A DNA stretch of 64,000 nucleotides from Tabrizicola sp. TH137 (GTDB taxonomy: Bacteria > Pseudomonadota > Alphaproteobacteria > Rhodobacterales > Rhodobacteraceae), in the NCBI RefSeq assembly GCF_002855575.1, contig NZ_PKRQ01000006.1, forward strand, positions 62,001-126,000, read 5' to 3'. The position numbers were made by a program, and so were the translations under genes. Each line of letters starts with the position of its first letter. Position 1 is the stretch's first letter. This document shows, one piece after another, positions 56,135 through 64,000 of this stretch. The notes under the pieces were generated by a model. The model was not told the origin of the DNA, searched no databases, and saw only the letters and a list, made by a program, of their open reading frames with translations.

Positions 56135-56206
56135 AGTGAGGAGGCCTTTTCCGCAACGGGCGATAGGCGGGGGTTATGGGTTGGGGCCTGCCCCCCTTGC
56201 ATGGCT

Positions 56207-56258
56207 TGTGCCCTGTTCTGTGCCGCTTTCTGTGCCGCAAACTGTGGCCATGCGGCGG
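56207..56258 (+). repeat. 12-bp periodic TGTGCCG element, copy D
   Basis: TGTGCCCTGTTC (56207), TGTGCCGCTTTC (56219), TGTGCCGCAAAC (56231), then TGTGGCCATGCGGCGG (56243-56258). It lies 126 bp after copy C in the same orientation, so the pair looks like a local duplication. Confidence 0.75.
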
Positions 56259-56405
56259 GCGGCGGGTTGGGATTTCCTCAAGGGACGTGAAAGGACGCAA
56301 AACCGCCCGGCGGGGCGGAAACCGACCCCCGCATGGCGGCTTCGGGCATGACCTTGCGTCAGGGCCGGGTCCAGCATGGCGCGGGGCCATGCGGGAGACG
56401 GGGAC

Positions 56406-57851
56406 ATGATCGGCGATCTGGGCGCGCGGGATGCGACGGCGCTGGCGGAGCTTGTGGCGGCGCGGGAGGTGACGGCGGAGGAATTGCTGGATGCGGCGCT
56501 GGCGGCGGTGGAGGCGCGCAATCCCGACCTCAATGCGGTTGTCCTGATGCAGGAGGGTGTGGCGCGGCGGGCCATCGCGGCGGGCCTGCCCGAGGGGCCG
56601 TTCAAGGGGGTGCCGTTCCTTCTGAAGGATCTGGGCTGCGAGGCGGTGGATTTCCCGTCGCATAACGGATCGCGGCTGCTGGCCGATACGCGCTATGACC
56701 GCGACTCGGCCATCTATGCGCGCATCCGGGCGACGGGGGTGGTGACCTTCGGGCGGACCACGAGCCCGGAAGGCGGGATCGGGGCGGCGACGGAGGCGGC
56801 GGTCTATGGCGGGCCGACGCGGAACCCGTGGAACCTGGACCATACCTCGGGCGGGTCATCGGGCGGGGCCGGGGCGGCGGTGGCGGCGGGGATCGTGGCC
56901 TTTGCGCATGGGTCGGATGGCGGCGGGTCGGTGCGGATACCGGCGGCGTCCTGCGGGCTTTTCGGGTTCAAGCCGACGCGGGCGCGGCTGCCGGATGGGC
57001 CCTATGTGGGCGAGGGCTGGGCGGGGATGGCGATTGACGGTTTCCTGACGCGGTCGGTCCGGGATACGGCGGTGATGCTGGATGCCTGCGCGGGGCCTGA
57101 TCTGGGGGCGCCCTATGTGGCACCGCCACTGATCCGCAGCCATGCCGATGCGATCAGCCGCCCGCCGAGGCGGCTGCGGGTGATGATCTGCGACACGACC
57201 TTTACCGGCGCGCCGATCCATCCGGAGGTGAAGGCGGCGGTGCATCAGGCGGGGCGGCTGCTGGAGAGCCTTGGCCATCATGTGGAACCCGGGCGACCGC
57301 AGGCGGATGTGCCTATGATGATGCGGGCCTGGACGGATATCGTGGGGGTCGGCACGGCGCTGGGGGTGCGCAAGACGTTGAAGGGGCGCGATGCGGAGGG
57401 GTTGGTCGAGGGCGTGTCGCGCGGTGCGATGGCCCATGCCGAAACGCTGCATCCGACGCGATACCTTGAGGCGGTGGGGGAAATCCATGCCTTCGGGCGG
57501 CAGATGGCGGCGGTGTTCGAGCATGGCCCGGATGTGATCCTGTCGGCCTGTCTGGCGGAACCGCCCGCCAGGGTGGGGCGGTTTTCGCATGCGACGGAGG
57601 ATTACGTCGGCTATCGCATCGGACCCGGCGGCATCTTCGAATATTCGCCCTTCTGCGCCGTGTTCAATGCGAGCGGGCAGCCTGCGGCCTCGGTCCCGCT
57701 TGGCTGGTCGGAAGGGGAGTTGCCCATCGGTGTGCATCTGGCGATGCGCTTTGGGGCGGATGAGGAGTTGATTGCACTTTGTGCAGAGTTGGAACGCGCA
57801 GCCCCCTGGGCGGCGATCCGCGCGCCGATGGCGGGGGCATCGCGGCAATAG
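56406..57851 (+). CDS. Amidase signature-family hydrolase (upstream of ABC transporter)
   Basis: A 481-residue amidase. The Ser-cisSer-Lys triad is complete: K74 (FLLKDLG), S151 (TSGGSSGG) and S175 (GGGSVRIPA). These enzymes hydrolyse amides, including aryl amides and carbamoyl compounds. It lies 70 bp before an ABC transporter operon of the same orientation, and a second amidase closes that operon. Start 56406 has AGACGGGGAC upstream; an in-frame ATG 30 bp earlier is an alternative. The substrate is unknown. Confidence 0.88.
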   Translation: MIGDLGARDATALAELVAAREVTAEELLDAALAAVEARNPDLNAVVLMQEGVARRAIAAGLPEGPFKGVPFLLKDLGCEAVDFPSHNGSRLLADTRYDRDSAIYARIRATGVVTFGRTTSPEGGIGAATEAAVYGGPTRNPWNLDHTSGGSSGGAGAAVAAGIVAFAHGSDGGGSVRIPAASCGLFGFKPTRARLPDGPYVGEGWAGMAIDGFLTRSVRDTAVMLDACAGPDLGAPYVAPPLIRSHADAISRPPRRLRVMICDTTFTGAPIHPEVKAAVHQAGRLLESLGHHVEPGRPQADVPMMMRAWTDIVGVGTALGVRKTLKGRDAEGLVEGVSRGAMAHAETLHPTRYLEAVGEIHAFGRQMAAVFEHGPDVILSACLAEPPARVGRFSHATEDYVGYRIGPGGIFEYSPFCAVFNASGQPAASVPLGWSEGELPIGVHLAMRFGADEELIALCAELERAAPWAAIRAPMAGASRQ

Positions 57852-57921
57852 TGCTTGCCAAGCGGGGATTCGGGCGGTCAGATATGATCAAAAGACAAGA
57901 ACCAATGGGGAGCGCCGCAGA

Positions 57922-58986
57922 GTGACCGAAGCCGTCACCATCGAGGCCCGGAATGCCGTGAAGGCCTTCGGCCAGGGCGATCATGTGGTGCGGGCGCTGG
58001 ATGATGTTTCGATCCAGATCCGCAAGGGAGAGTTCTTCACGCTGCTTGGCCCTTCGGGCTGTGGCAAGACCACGCTTCTGCGGCTGATCGCGGGGTTCGA
58101 GATGCCGACCTCGGGCACGATCCTGCTGGATGGCGCGGATATCACTGACCTGCCGCCGAACCGGCGCCCGGTGAACACGGTGTTCCAGAGCTATGCCCTG
58201 TTCCCGCATCTGACGGTGGCCGAGAATGTGGGTTTCGGCCTGACGATGCAGGGCCGCCCCAAGGCCGAGGTGAAGGCGCGGGTGGATCAGATGCTGGCGC
58301 TGGTGAAGCTGGAGCCGATGGCCGGGCGCAAGACGAGCCAGCTTTCGGGCGGGCAGCAACAGCGCGTGGCGCTGGCCCGCGCGCTGGCCCCGCAGCCGAA
58401 GGTTCTGCTGCTGGATGAACCGCTGAGCGCCCTCGACCTGAAGCTGCGCAAGGAGATGCAGGTCGAGTTGAAGCGGTTGCAGACGGAGACGGGCATCACC
58501 TTCATCTTCGTGACGCATGATCAGGAAGAAGCGCTGACCATGTCTGACCGGATCGGGGTGATGAGCGCGGGCAAGTTGCAGCAGGTGGGCAGCCCGAAGG
58601 AGATCTATACCCGGCCCGTGAACCGCTTCGTGGCGAGTTTCATCGGCGAGACGAATTTCCTGCCCGCGACGGTGGTGCCGGGGGGCGTGAAGCTGTCCAC
58701 CGGCGATGTGGTCGAGGTGGCAACGGCCGCACAGGGCACGGTCACGCTGACCGTGCGGCCGGAACAGGTGCGGATCGTGGGGGCCGGAGAGGCGGGGGCG
58801 ATTGCGGCGCGGGTGAAGTTCAACGTCTATTTCGGGACGGATACGCATTGCCATATGGCCCTGGCCGACGGGACAGAGGTGGTGGCGCGGGTGCAGAGCC
58901 CGGCCAGTGGCGAGGCGGGCGTCGTGGAGGGAACGGATGTCGGCATCCGCTTCGCCCCCGGCGCGGCGCAGGTTCTGGAGGATTAG
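57922..58986 (+). CDS. potA: Polyamine-type ABC transporter ATP-binding protein (PotA)
   Basis: A 354-residue ATPase. Walker A is GPSGCGKTT (43-51), Walker B is [11 protein letters not shown], and the signature is [17 protein letters not shown]-terminal TOBE domain follows. The family is that of PotA/PotG, importing spermidine or putrescine. The start is GTG at 57922; no in-frame ATG gives a sensible N-terminus. It leads a four-gene transporter operon. Confidence 0.92.
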   Translation: MTEAVTIEARNAVKAFGQGDHVVRALDDVSIQIRKGEFFTLLGPSGCGKTTLLRLIAGFEMPTSGTILLDGADITDLPPNRRPVNTVFQSYALFPHLTVAENVGFGLTMQGRPKAEVKARVDQMLALVKLEPMAGRKTSQLSGGQQQRVALARALAPQPKVLLLDEPLSALDLKLRKEMQVELKRLQTETGITFIFVTHDQEEALTMSDRIGVMSAGKLQQVGSPKEIYTRPVNRFVASFIGETNFLPATVVPGGVKLSTGDVVEVATAAQGTVTLTVRPEQVRIVGAGEAGAIAARVKFNVYFGTDTHCHMALADGTEVVARVQSPASGEAGVVEGTDVGIRFAPGAAQVLED

Positions 58987-58990
58987 GGCG

Positions 58991-59902
58991 ATGAGCGCGG
59001 CAGAGGACAGGCTGACGCGTCAATCGGCCCGGAACGGGTGGCTTTTGTCGGCCCCTGCCCTTGTCCTGCTGATGGTGGCTGCCATCGGGCCGCTGGTCAT
59101 CATCATCATCTATTCCTTCCTGACGCCGGGCCAATACGGCAATGTGGTCTGGGACTTCAGTCTGGACGGCTGGGTTTCCATCCTGTTCACGCGGGACATT
59201 TTCGACGGCACGCTGGGGCTTGCCGATGCGCATCTGACGATCTTCTGGCGGTCGGTCAGCCTGTCGATCATGACGACGGTGGTGGCCTTTGCCCTTGGCT
59301 TTCCGACGGCCTGGTTCATTGCCACGCGACCGGCGCGGCAGCGGGCGATGTGGCTGTTCCTGATCACGATCCCCTTCTGGACCAACCTTCTGATCCGGAC
59401 CTTCGCGATCATGGAGGTGATCCGGGCGGAGGGGGTGCTGAATACCGCGCTGCTCTGGGCCGGGATCATCGAGACGCCACTTGCGATCATCTACACGGAT
59501 GTCGCGGTGCTGATCGGGATGGCCTATGTCTATCTGCCGCTGATGGTGCTGCCCCTGTTCGCCGCCATCGACCGGTTCGACATGCGGCTACTGGAGGCGG
59601 GCTATGACCTTTATGCCAGCCGCTGGCAGGTGCTGCGGCGGGTGATCCTGCCCATCGTGAAGCCGGGGATCGTGGCGGGGTCCATCCTTGTCTTCATCCC
59701 GTCGCTGGGGGCCTATGTGACCCCGCGCGTTCTGGGCGGCGGCAAGAACATGATGATCGGGAATTTCATCGAGTTGCAGTTCCTGGCCGGGCGCAACTGG
59801 CCGCTGGGGGCGGCGCTGTCGGTGACGCTGCTGGTGATCGTGACGGCGGCGCTGCTGATCTATGTGCGGGCGGCGAACCGGGGGAGCAATCCGCATGGCT
59901 GA
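58991..59902 (+). CDS. potB: Polyamine-type ABC transporter permease (PotB)
   Basis: A 303-residue membrane protein with about six membrane segments. The EAA-like cytoplasmic loop is LLEAGYDLYASRWQVLRRVILP. Early blocks NGWLLSAPALVLLMVAAIGP and late GAYVTPRVLGGGKNMMIGNFI are typical of PotB/PotH. It begins 5 bp after the ATPase gene stop codon. The other permease overlaps its end by 8 bp. Confidence 0.92.
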   Translation: MSAAEDRLTRQSARNGWLLSAPALVLLMVAAIGPLVIIIIYSFLTPGQYGNVVWDFSLDGWVSILFTRDIFDGTLGLADAHLTIFWRSVSLSIMTTVVAFALGFPTAWFIATRPARQRAMWLFLITIPFWTNLLIRTFAIMEVIRAEGVLNTALLWAGIIETPLAIIYTDVAVLIGMAYVYLPLMVLPLFAAIDRFDMRLLEAGYDLYASRWQVLRRVILPIVKPGIVAGSILVFIPSLGAYVTPRVLGGGKNMMIGNFIELQFLAGRNWPLGAALSVTLLVIVTAALLIYVRAANRGSNPHG

Positions 59903-60698
59903 GCGGCGGTTCGAAATCTCGCGCATTCCCGGTTTTGCGACGGTGGCGGTGGCGACCTTCGTGATGCTGTATCTGCCCATCGCGGCGCTGGTGACCTATT
60001 CCTTCAATGCGGGGAATTCGGTGGCGGTCTGGGAAGGGTTTTCGCTGCACTGGTATCAGGATGCCTGGAACAATCAGGCGGTGAAGGATGCGACGGCGCG
60101 GTCCCTGATCATCGCCGTCTGCGCGGCGGTGATTTCGACGACGGTGGCGACGCTGGCCGCGATGGGGACGACGCGGCGGGCGCGGTTCCGGGGGGATACG
60201 TTCATCTATGTGGCGATCAACCAGCCGCTGATGGTGCCCGAGATCGTGACGGCGGTGGCGCTGATGATCCTGTTCGGGATGGTGAAGGAGGCGACGGGCT
60301 ATCAGGGGCTGGGCTATCTGATCCTGGCGCATTCGGCCTTTTGCATCCCCTTCGCCTATCTGCCGATCCGGGCGCGGCTGGAGGGGATGGACCTGTCGCT
60401 GGAGACGGCGGCGGGCGATCTTTATGCCACGCCCTGGCAGACCTTCCGCCATGTGACGCTGCCTTTGCTGGGGCCGGGGATATTGGCGGGCGCGATGCTG
60501 GCCTTCGTGATTTCGCTGGATGATGTCATCATCACGGAATTCGTGAAATCGGGGGGGCAGGACACGCTGCCCACCTATATGCTGGGCCAGTTGCGGCGCA
60601 CGATGACGCCGGAGGTGAATGCCATCTCGACCGCGCTTCTGGCGCTGACGGTGGTGTTGCTGACGATCTTCTTCCTGCTCACCAGAAAGCGGGAGTGA
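59895..60698 (+). CDS. potC: Polyamine-type ABC transporter permease (PotC)
   Basis: A 267-residue membrane protein. It has six membrane segments, the block VLYLPIAALVTYSFN-like near the start (MLYLPIAALVTYSFNAG) and the loop ETAAGDLYATPWQTFRHVTLP. SLDDVIITEFVKSGGQDTLP is a PotC/PotI hallmark. It pairs with PotB. The binding protein gene starts 39 bp downstream. Confidence 0.92.
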   Translation: MAERRFEISRIPGFATVAVATFVMLYLPIAALVTYSFNAGNSVAVWEGFSLHWYQDAWNNQAVKDATARSLIIAVCAAVISTTVATLAAMGTTRRARFRGDTFIYVAINQPLMVPEIVTAVALMILFGMVKEATGYQGLGYLILAHSAFCIPFAYLPIRARLEGMDLSLETAAGDLYATPWQTFRHVTLPLLGPGILAGAMLAFVISLDDVIITEFVKSGGQDTLPTYMLGQLRRTMTPEVNAISTALLALTVVLLTIFFLLTRKRE

Positions 60699-60736
60699 AC
60701 AAGGAAAAAAGGGACTTCAACATGGGAGCGACTGCA

Positions 60737-61762
60737 ATGAAGAAACTTCTGACCGCGACCGCGCTGCTGATGGCGACGAGTGCCATCGCGCAGGCGGAGG
60801 GGCAACTGAACCTGTACAACTGGGGGAACTACACCTCTCCGGAACTGCTGGAGAAGTTCAAGGCCGAGACGGGGATCACCGTCACGGTGACCGACTATGA
60901 CAGCAATGACACCGCGCTGGCCAAGGTCGAGGCGGGCGGGCATGGCTTTGATCTGGTGGTGCCGTCGGCCAACTATGTGCCGATCTGGGTGGAGAAGGGG
61001 CTGATCGTTCCGCTGGACCTGTCGAAGCTGCCGAACCATGCCAATATCGCGCCGGAATGGCGGGATGTGAGCTGGGATCCGGGCCGGACCCATACGGTGC
61101 CGTGGCAATGGGGATCGACCGGGGTGGCGGTGGATACCGCCGTCTATTCGGGTGACATCAATACCAGCGCCGTCTGGCTGGAAGTGCCGGATGAGTTGAA
61201 GGGCAAGATCAACGTGGTGCCCGAGATGAACGACATCGTGGCCATGGCCACCATGTATGCAGGCGGCGAGCCCTGTTCGGAAGATCCCGAAGTCCTGAAG
61301 AAGGCGCGCGACCTGCTGGTCGCGGCAAAGCCGCATTGGATCAGCATGGATTACGGCGCGACCGAGCGGCTGTCGAATGGCGACTGGGCGGGGTCGGTGA
61401 ACTGGAACGGGTCCACCATGCGGGCGCGTCTGGCCAATCCGACGGTGGCCTATGGCTATCCGAAGGAAGGCTATCCGCTGTTCATGGATTCGGTCGCCCT
61501 GCTGGCCGATGCGCAGAATGTGGAAGAGGCTTACAAGTTCCTCGACTTCATCATGGTGCCGGAGAATGCGGCGATGATCTCGGCCTTCGCGCGCTATGCG
61601 AACGGGATCGCCGGATCGGAGGCCTTCATGCCGGAAGACATGAAGACGGCGCCGGAAGTGGTGATCCCGGCGGAATTCGCGGGCAATGGCGTGTTCCTGC
61701 CGACCTGCACGGGCAAAGCGCAGGAATACATCACCGCGATCTGGACCGAGTTGCAGAAGTGA
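60737..61762 (+). CDS. potD: Polyamine-type periplasmic binding protein (PotD/PotF family)
   Basis: A 341-residue protein with a signal peptide (KKLLTATALLMATSAIAQA). The mature start GQLNLYNWGNYTSPELLEKF is typical of PotD/PotF. WNWGSTG-like (VPWQWGSTGVAVD) and EGYPLFMDSVALLADAQN follow. Ligand preference (putrescine, spermidine or another amine) cannot be assigned without structural comparison. Start 60737 is preferred for its GGGAGCG ribosome site and the signal peptide; an ATG at 60722 is possible. A hairpin follows. Confidence 0.9.
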   Translation: MKKLLTATALLMATSAIAQAEGQLNLYNWGNYTSPELLEKFKAETGITVTVTDYDSNDTALAKVEAGGHGFDLVVPSANYVPIWVEKGLIVPLDLSKLPNHANIAPEWRDVSWDPGRTHTVPWQWGSTGVAVDTAVYSGDINTSAVWLEVPDELKGKINVVPEMNDIVAMATMYAGGEPCSEDPEVLKKARDLLVAAKPHWISMDYGATERLSNGDWAGSVNWNGSTMRARLANPTVAYGYPKEGYPLFMDSVALLADAQNVEEAYKFLDFIMVPENAAMISAFARYANGIAGSEAFMPEDMKTAPEVVIPAEFAGNGVFLPTCTGKAQEYITAIWTELQK

Positions 61763-61771
61763 TCTGCCCGA

Positions 61772-61836
61772 GTGCCGCGGCCAGGGGCTGCGGCACGTTT
61801 CTTCAGGTCACGGGCGCGGGCCTTCGCCCGCGCCCG
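61772..61836 (+). terminator. Two hairpins after the binding-protein gene
   Basis: GTGCCGC (61772-61778) and GCGGCAC (61790-61796) with a GTTTCTT tail form a terminator-like hairpin 9 bp after the stop. CGGGCGCGGGC (61811-61821) and GCCCGCGCCCG (61826-61836) form a second, perfect 11-bp stem. Confidence 0.7.
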
Positions 61837-61844
61837 TTCCAATT

Positions 61845-61890
61845 GGGGCCCCTGCCCCCAAACCCCCGGAGTATTTTTCCCAAGATGAAG
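61845..61890 (+). repeat. Dispersed GC-rich repeat overlapping an amidase start
   Basis: GGGGCCCCTGCCCCC, then AACCCCCGGAGTATTTTT, then CCCAAGATGAAG. It is the same element as at 11095 (opposite orientation). The ATGAAG at its end supplies one possible start codon of the next amidase. Confidence 0.7.
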
Positions 61891-63303
61891 ATGGATGATC
61901 TTTGTGCGCTGTCGGCCAGCACCCTGTCCCGTCTGATCGCAGCGCGGGAGGTGAAGCCGTCGGAGGTGATGGAGGCGACGCTGGCACGGGTCGCTGCCGT
62001 CAATGGCGCGGTGAATGCCATCGTGTCGATGCCGGATGCGGATGTGCTGATGGATCAGGCGCGGGCGGCGGATGATGCGGTGCCTGCGGGTTGGCTGCAT
62101 GGCATTCCGCTGGCGGTGAAGGATCTGGTGGCGGTCAAGGGGATGCGGACGACCTGGGGGTCGCCGATCTATGCCGATCATGTGCCTGCGGCGGATGACC
62201 TGCTGGCGGCGCGGATGCGGGCGGCGGGGGCGATCTTCATCGGCAAGACGAACACGCCGGAATGGGGGCATGGGAGCCATTCCTTCAACCCGGTGCATGG
62301 GGTGACGCGCAACCCCTATGACCTGACGCGCACGGCGGGGGGATCGTCGGGGGGCGCGGCGGCGGCGCTGGCGACCCGGATGGTGGCCGTGGCGGACGGG
62401 TCGGACATGATGGGATCGCTGCGCAATCCGGCGGCCTTCTGCAATGTCTATGGCTTTCGGCCGAGTTACGGATTGGTGCCTGCCGATGCGGTGGGGGATA
62501 CTTTCCTTGCCACCATGGCCACCGAAGGGCCGATGGCGCGGACGGTGGAGGATGTGGCGCGGCTGCTGGAGGTGCAGGCGGGGGTAAACCCGGAAGTGCC
62601 TTTCGGGCGGGAGTCGGAGCCGTTCGGTGACCTTCTGGCGATGGAGATGCGGGGCAAGCGCATCGGCTGGCTGGGCGATTGGGGCGGGGCCTATCCTTTC
62701 GAGCCGGGGATTTTGGAGTTATGCGAAGAGGGTTTGCGCGTGTTTGAGGGGATGGGGGCGGTGGTGGAACCGGTCGCCCCGCCCTTCCCGGCGGAAAAGC
62801 TGTGGTTCGCCTGGACGACGATCCGGGCCATGCTGAATGCGGGCGACAAGCAGGCGATGGCGGCGGACCCGGCCAAGCGCGCGCTGATTAAGCCGGAGAG
62901 CCTTTGGGAAATCGACCAAGGGTCGAAGGTGACGGCGGCGGAGTTTCATGCGGCGAGCGTGATTCGGTCGAAATGGTATGCGCGGGTGGCGAGGCTGTTC
63001 CGCACGTTCGACGCGCTGGTGATGCCATCGGCGCAGGTCTGGCCCTTTCCGGCGGAGTGGCGCTGGCCTCAGGCGATCGAGGGCCGGGCGATGGACACCT
63101 ATCACCGCTGGATGGAGGTGGTCATCCCGGTGAGCCTTGCCGGGTTGCCGTCGTTGAATGTGCCGGTGGGCTTTGGGGCGCAGGGCCTGCCGATGGGGAT
63201 GCAGGTCTTCGGGGCCTTCGGGACGGATGCGAAGGTGCTGGCCATGGGGCAGCAGTACCATCTGGCGACGGATTGGCCGGGGCGGCGGGTGCCGGTTCTT
63301 TAG
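61885..63303 (+). CDS. Amidase signature-family hydrolase (downstream of ABC transporter)
   Basis: A 472-residue amidase. The triad is K79 (LAVKDL), S154 (TAGGSSGG) and S178 (MMGSLRNPA). It differs from the first amidase in most other positions, so the two are not a recent duplication. ATG 61885 lies inside a dispersed repeat; ATG 61891 is an equally good start. Terminator hairpins separate it from the transporter operon, so it may be expressed on its own. The neighbouring polyamine-type transporter suggests an amine-derived amide, but this is inference. Confidence 0.88.
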   Translation: MKMDDLCALSASTLSRLIAAREVKPSEVMEATLARVAAVNGAVNAIVSMPDADVLMDQARAADDAVPAGWLHGIPLAVKDLVAVKGMRTTWGSPIYADHVPAADDLLAARMRAAGAIFIGKTNTPEWGHGSHSFNPVHGVTRNPYDLTRTAGGSSGGAAAALATRMVAVADGSDMMGSLRNPAAFCNVYGFRPSYGLVPADAVGDTFLATMATEGPMARTVEDVARLLEVQAGVNPEVPFGRESEPFGDLLAMEMRGKRIGWLGDWGGAYPFEPGILELCEEGLRVFEGMGAVVEPVAPPFPAEKLWFAWTTIRAMLNAGDKQAMAADPAKRALIKPESLWEIDQGSKVTAAEFHAASVIRSKWYARVARLFRTFDALVMPSAQVWPFPAEWRWPQAIEGRAMDTYHRWMEVVIPVSLAGLPSLNVPVGFGAQGLPMGMQVFGAFGTDAKVLAMGQQYHLATDWPGRRVPVL

Positions 63304-63309
63304 CCGCGA

Positions 63310-63849
63310 CTAAAGATCGTAGCGGGCGAGTTCGGAATAGACGCTGCCGCGTTTCGTCAGGCGGGATTCGTAAAGGCAGAAATGGTCCACCACCCATTCG
63401 GGGGTGGTGAAGCTGCTGCCCTGCGCGATGGCGCGTTCGAGGCGGAAGCATTCCTCGGGTGGCGGCGGGGGGAAACGGCCCAGCGTGACATGGGGGGTGA
63501 AGCGGCGGCTTTCGGTGGCGATCCCGGCGCTGCGGGCGGCGTGGTCGAGTTTGGCCTGAAGGCGGGTGAGAGGTTCAGAGGGCGCGACGCCCGCCCAGGC
63601 CGCGCGGGGTTTCGCGCCGCCGAAGAGGCCAAGGGATTGCAGCGACAGGGGGAAGGGCGGGAGGCGGACCTCGGCGAAGCGCTCATGGGCGGCGTGGAGG
63701 ACGGGTTCGGGCTGTTCGCCGAGGAAGACGAGGGTGAGGTGGAAGCTGTCGGGATCGGTCTTTTGCGGGAGGGGCAGCAGGAATTGCTGCACGCGGAGGG
63801 CGGACAGGACCGGGTCCGGCAGGGGAAGGGCGAGGAAGGCGCGGATCAT
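63310..63849 (-). CDS. thpR: RNA 2',3'-cyclic phosphodiesterase ThpR
   Basis: A 179-residue member of the 2H phosphoesterase family. The two HxTx motifs are present: H37 (FHLTLVFLGE) and H120 (HVTLGRF). It opens 2',3'-cyclic phosphate ends of RNA, as in tRNA ligase chemistry. It converges with the amidase, 6 bp apart. Its ATG overlaps the stop of an incomplete upstream gene (ATGA), so the two are coupled. Confidence 0.9.
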   Translation of the reverse strand: MIRAFLALPLPDPVLSALRVQQFLLPLPQKTDPDSFHLTLVFLGEQPEPVLHAAHERFAEVRLPPFPLSLQSLGLFGGAKPRAAWAGVAPSEPLTRLQAKLDHAARSAGIATESRRFTPHVTLGRFPPPPPEECFRLERAIAQGSSFTTPEWVVDHFCLYESRLTKRGSVYSELARYDL

Positions 63850-64000
63850 CGGCGGGCCAGATGGGCGAGGCGGGTGGTGATCTCGGGTCGGACGGGGCCT
63901 TCGCGCGGGGGATCGAGCAGGGTTTCGGTCATGTGCGGTTCCGGGGCCGGGCGGGTGCCGCCCCCCCAGGAGAGGGCGCGCAGGATATCGGCCGCATCTT
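63846..64000 (-). CDS. 3' end of an unidentified gene
   Basis: An open frame on the minus strand enters from the right edge and ends at TGA 63846-63848, overlapping the thpR start. The 50 visible residues include ADILRALSWGGGTRPAPEPH and end TTRLAHLARR. I do not recognise the family. The coupling to thpR suggests a single transcript. Confidence 0.6.
   Translation of the reverse strand, partial: DAADILRALSWGGGTRPAPEPHMTETLLDPPREGPVRPEITTRLAHLARR

Larger units (their letters stand above)
56068..56405. other. Intergenic region with two repeat elements
   Basis: 338 bp without a recognisable gene. It holds copies C and D of the 12-bp periodic element, with a conserved stretch between them (TTTTCCGCAACGGG, GATAGG, TTATGGGT). 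The last 140 bp before the amidase have no clear feature except the ribosome site. Confidence 0.65.

Noticed and set aside
56081-56258. CRISPR array
   Set aside because: The repeats are 12 bp with no spacers of constant length, and no cas genes are present.

Overview
The window is a GC-rich (about two-thirds G+C), densely coding alphaproteobacterial chromosome segment, most likely from the Rhodobacteraceae/Paracoccaceae. Supporting signs are an RpoH-type sigma factor, CarD, a 7Fe ferredoxin next to an S4 protein and a SUV3-like helicase, a pssA-psd pair, a chvE-gguAB sugar transporter, and short GC-rich intergenic repeats of the sort common in that group. I see no rRNA, tRNA, CRISPR array, insertion sequence or prophage.

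Layout. 1-6.5 kb: 3' part of an aldehyde dehydrogenase, an iron alcohol dehydrogenase, a DadA-like FAD oxidoreductase, a sugar-nucleotide epimerase, a 2-hydroxyacid dehydrogenase and a secreted SH3 protein. 6.5-14 kb: a cation-diffusion transporter, then a BetI-like TetR regulator with overlapping genes for an AruH-like transaminase and an AruI-like ThDP decarboxylase, followed by a class III aminotransferase and a PuuA-like glutamine synthetase; this reads as arginine/polyamine catabolism. 14-17.5 kb: a LuxR-type response regulator divergent from a hybrid histidine kinase with an Hpt domain. 17.5-21.7 kb: a CbiX-like chelatase, a LysR regulator, and DUF1028, RidA-like and Rieske oxygenase genes. 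21.8-30.4 kb: a LysR regulator (GbpR-like) divergent from chvE-gguA-gguB-gguC, a sugar-acid dehydratase and a sugar 1-dehydrogenase; this is uptake plus non-phosphorylating oxidation of arabinose/galactose-type sugars. 30.5-35.8 kb: an RND efflux pair and a LacI regulator.

35.8-42 kb: CarD, FdxA, S4 protein, helicase, TPR protein, SCP2 protein and an alpha/beta hydrolase. 42.2-46.2 kb: a four-gene operon of Anbu-type proteasome homologue, transglutaminase, alpha-E protein and circularly permuted ATP-grasp enzyme, the least understood system here. 46.3-49 kb: ligase-associated exonuclease and ATP-dependent DNA ligase. 49-56 kb: oligoendopeptidase F, a Gfo/Idh/MocA oxidoreductase, pssA, psd, rpoH, an RluD-like pseudouridine synthase and a small membrane protein. 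56.4-63.3 kb: a polyamine-type ABC transporter flanked by two amidases. 63.3-64 kb: ThpR and the 3' end of an unidentified gene.

For the hunt, the most interesting signals are (i) a four-copy dispersed element made of exact 12-bp TGTGCCGCAAAC-like units ending in TGTGGCCA, (ii) the Anbu/ATP-grasp operon, (iii) a RidA-like protein lacking the family's substrate-binding arginine beside a Rieske oxygenase with Glu at the bridging position, and (iv) a strand-independent reversal of G/C skew at about 47-49 kb.
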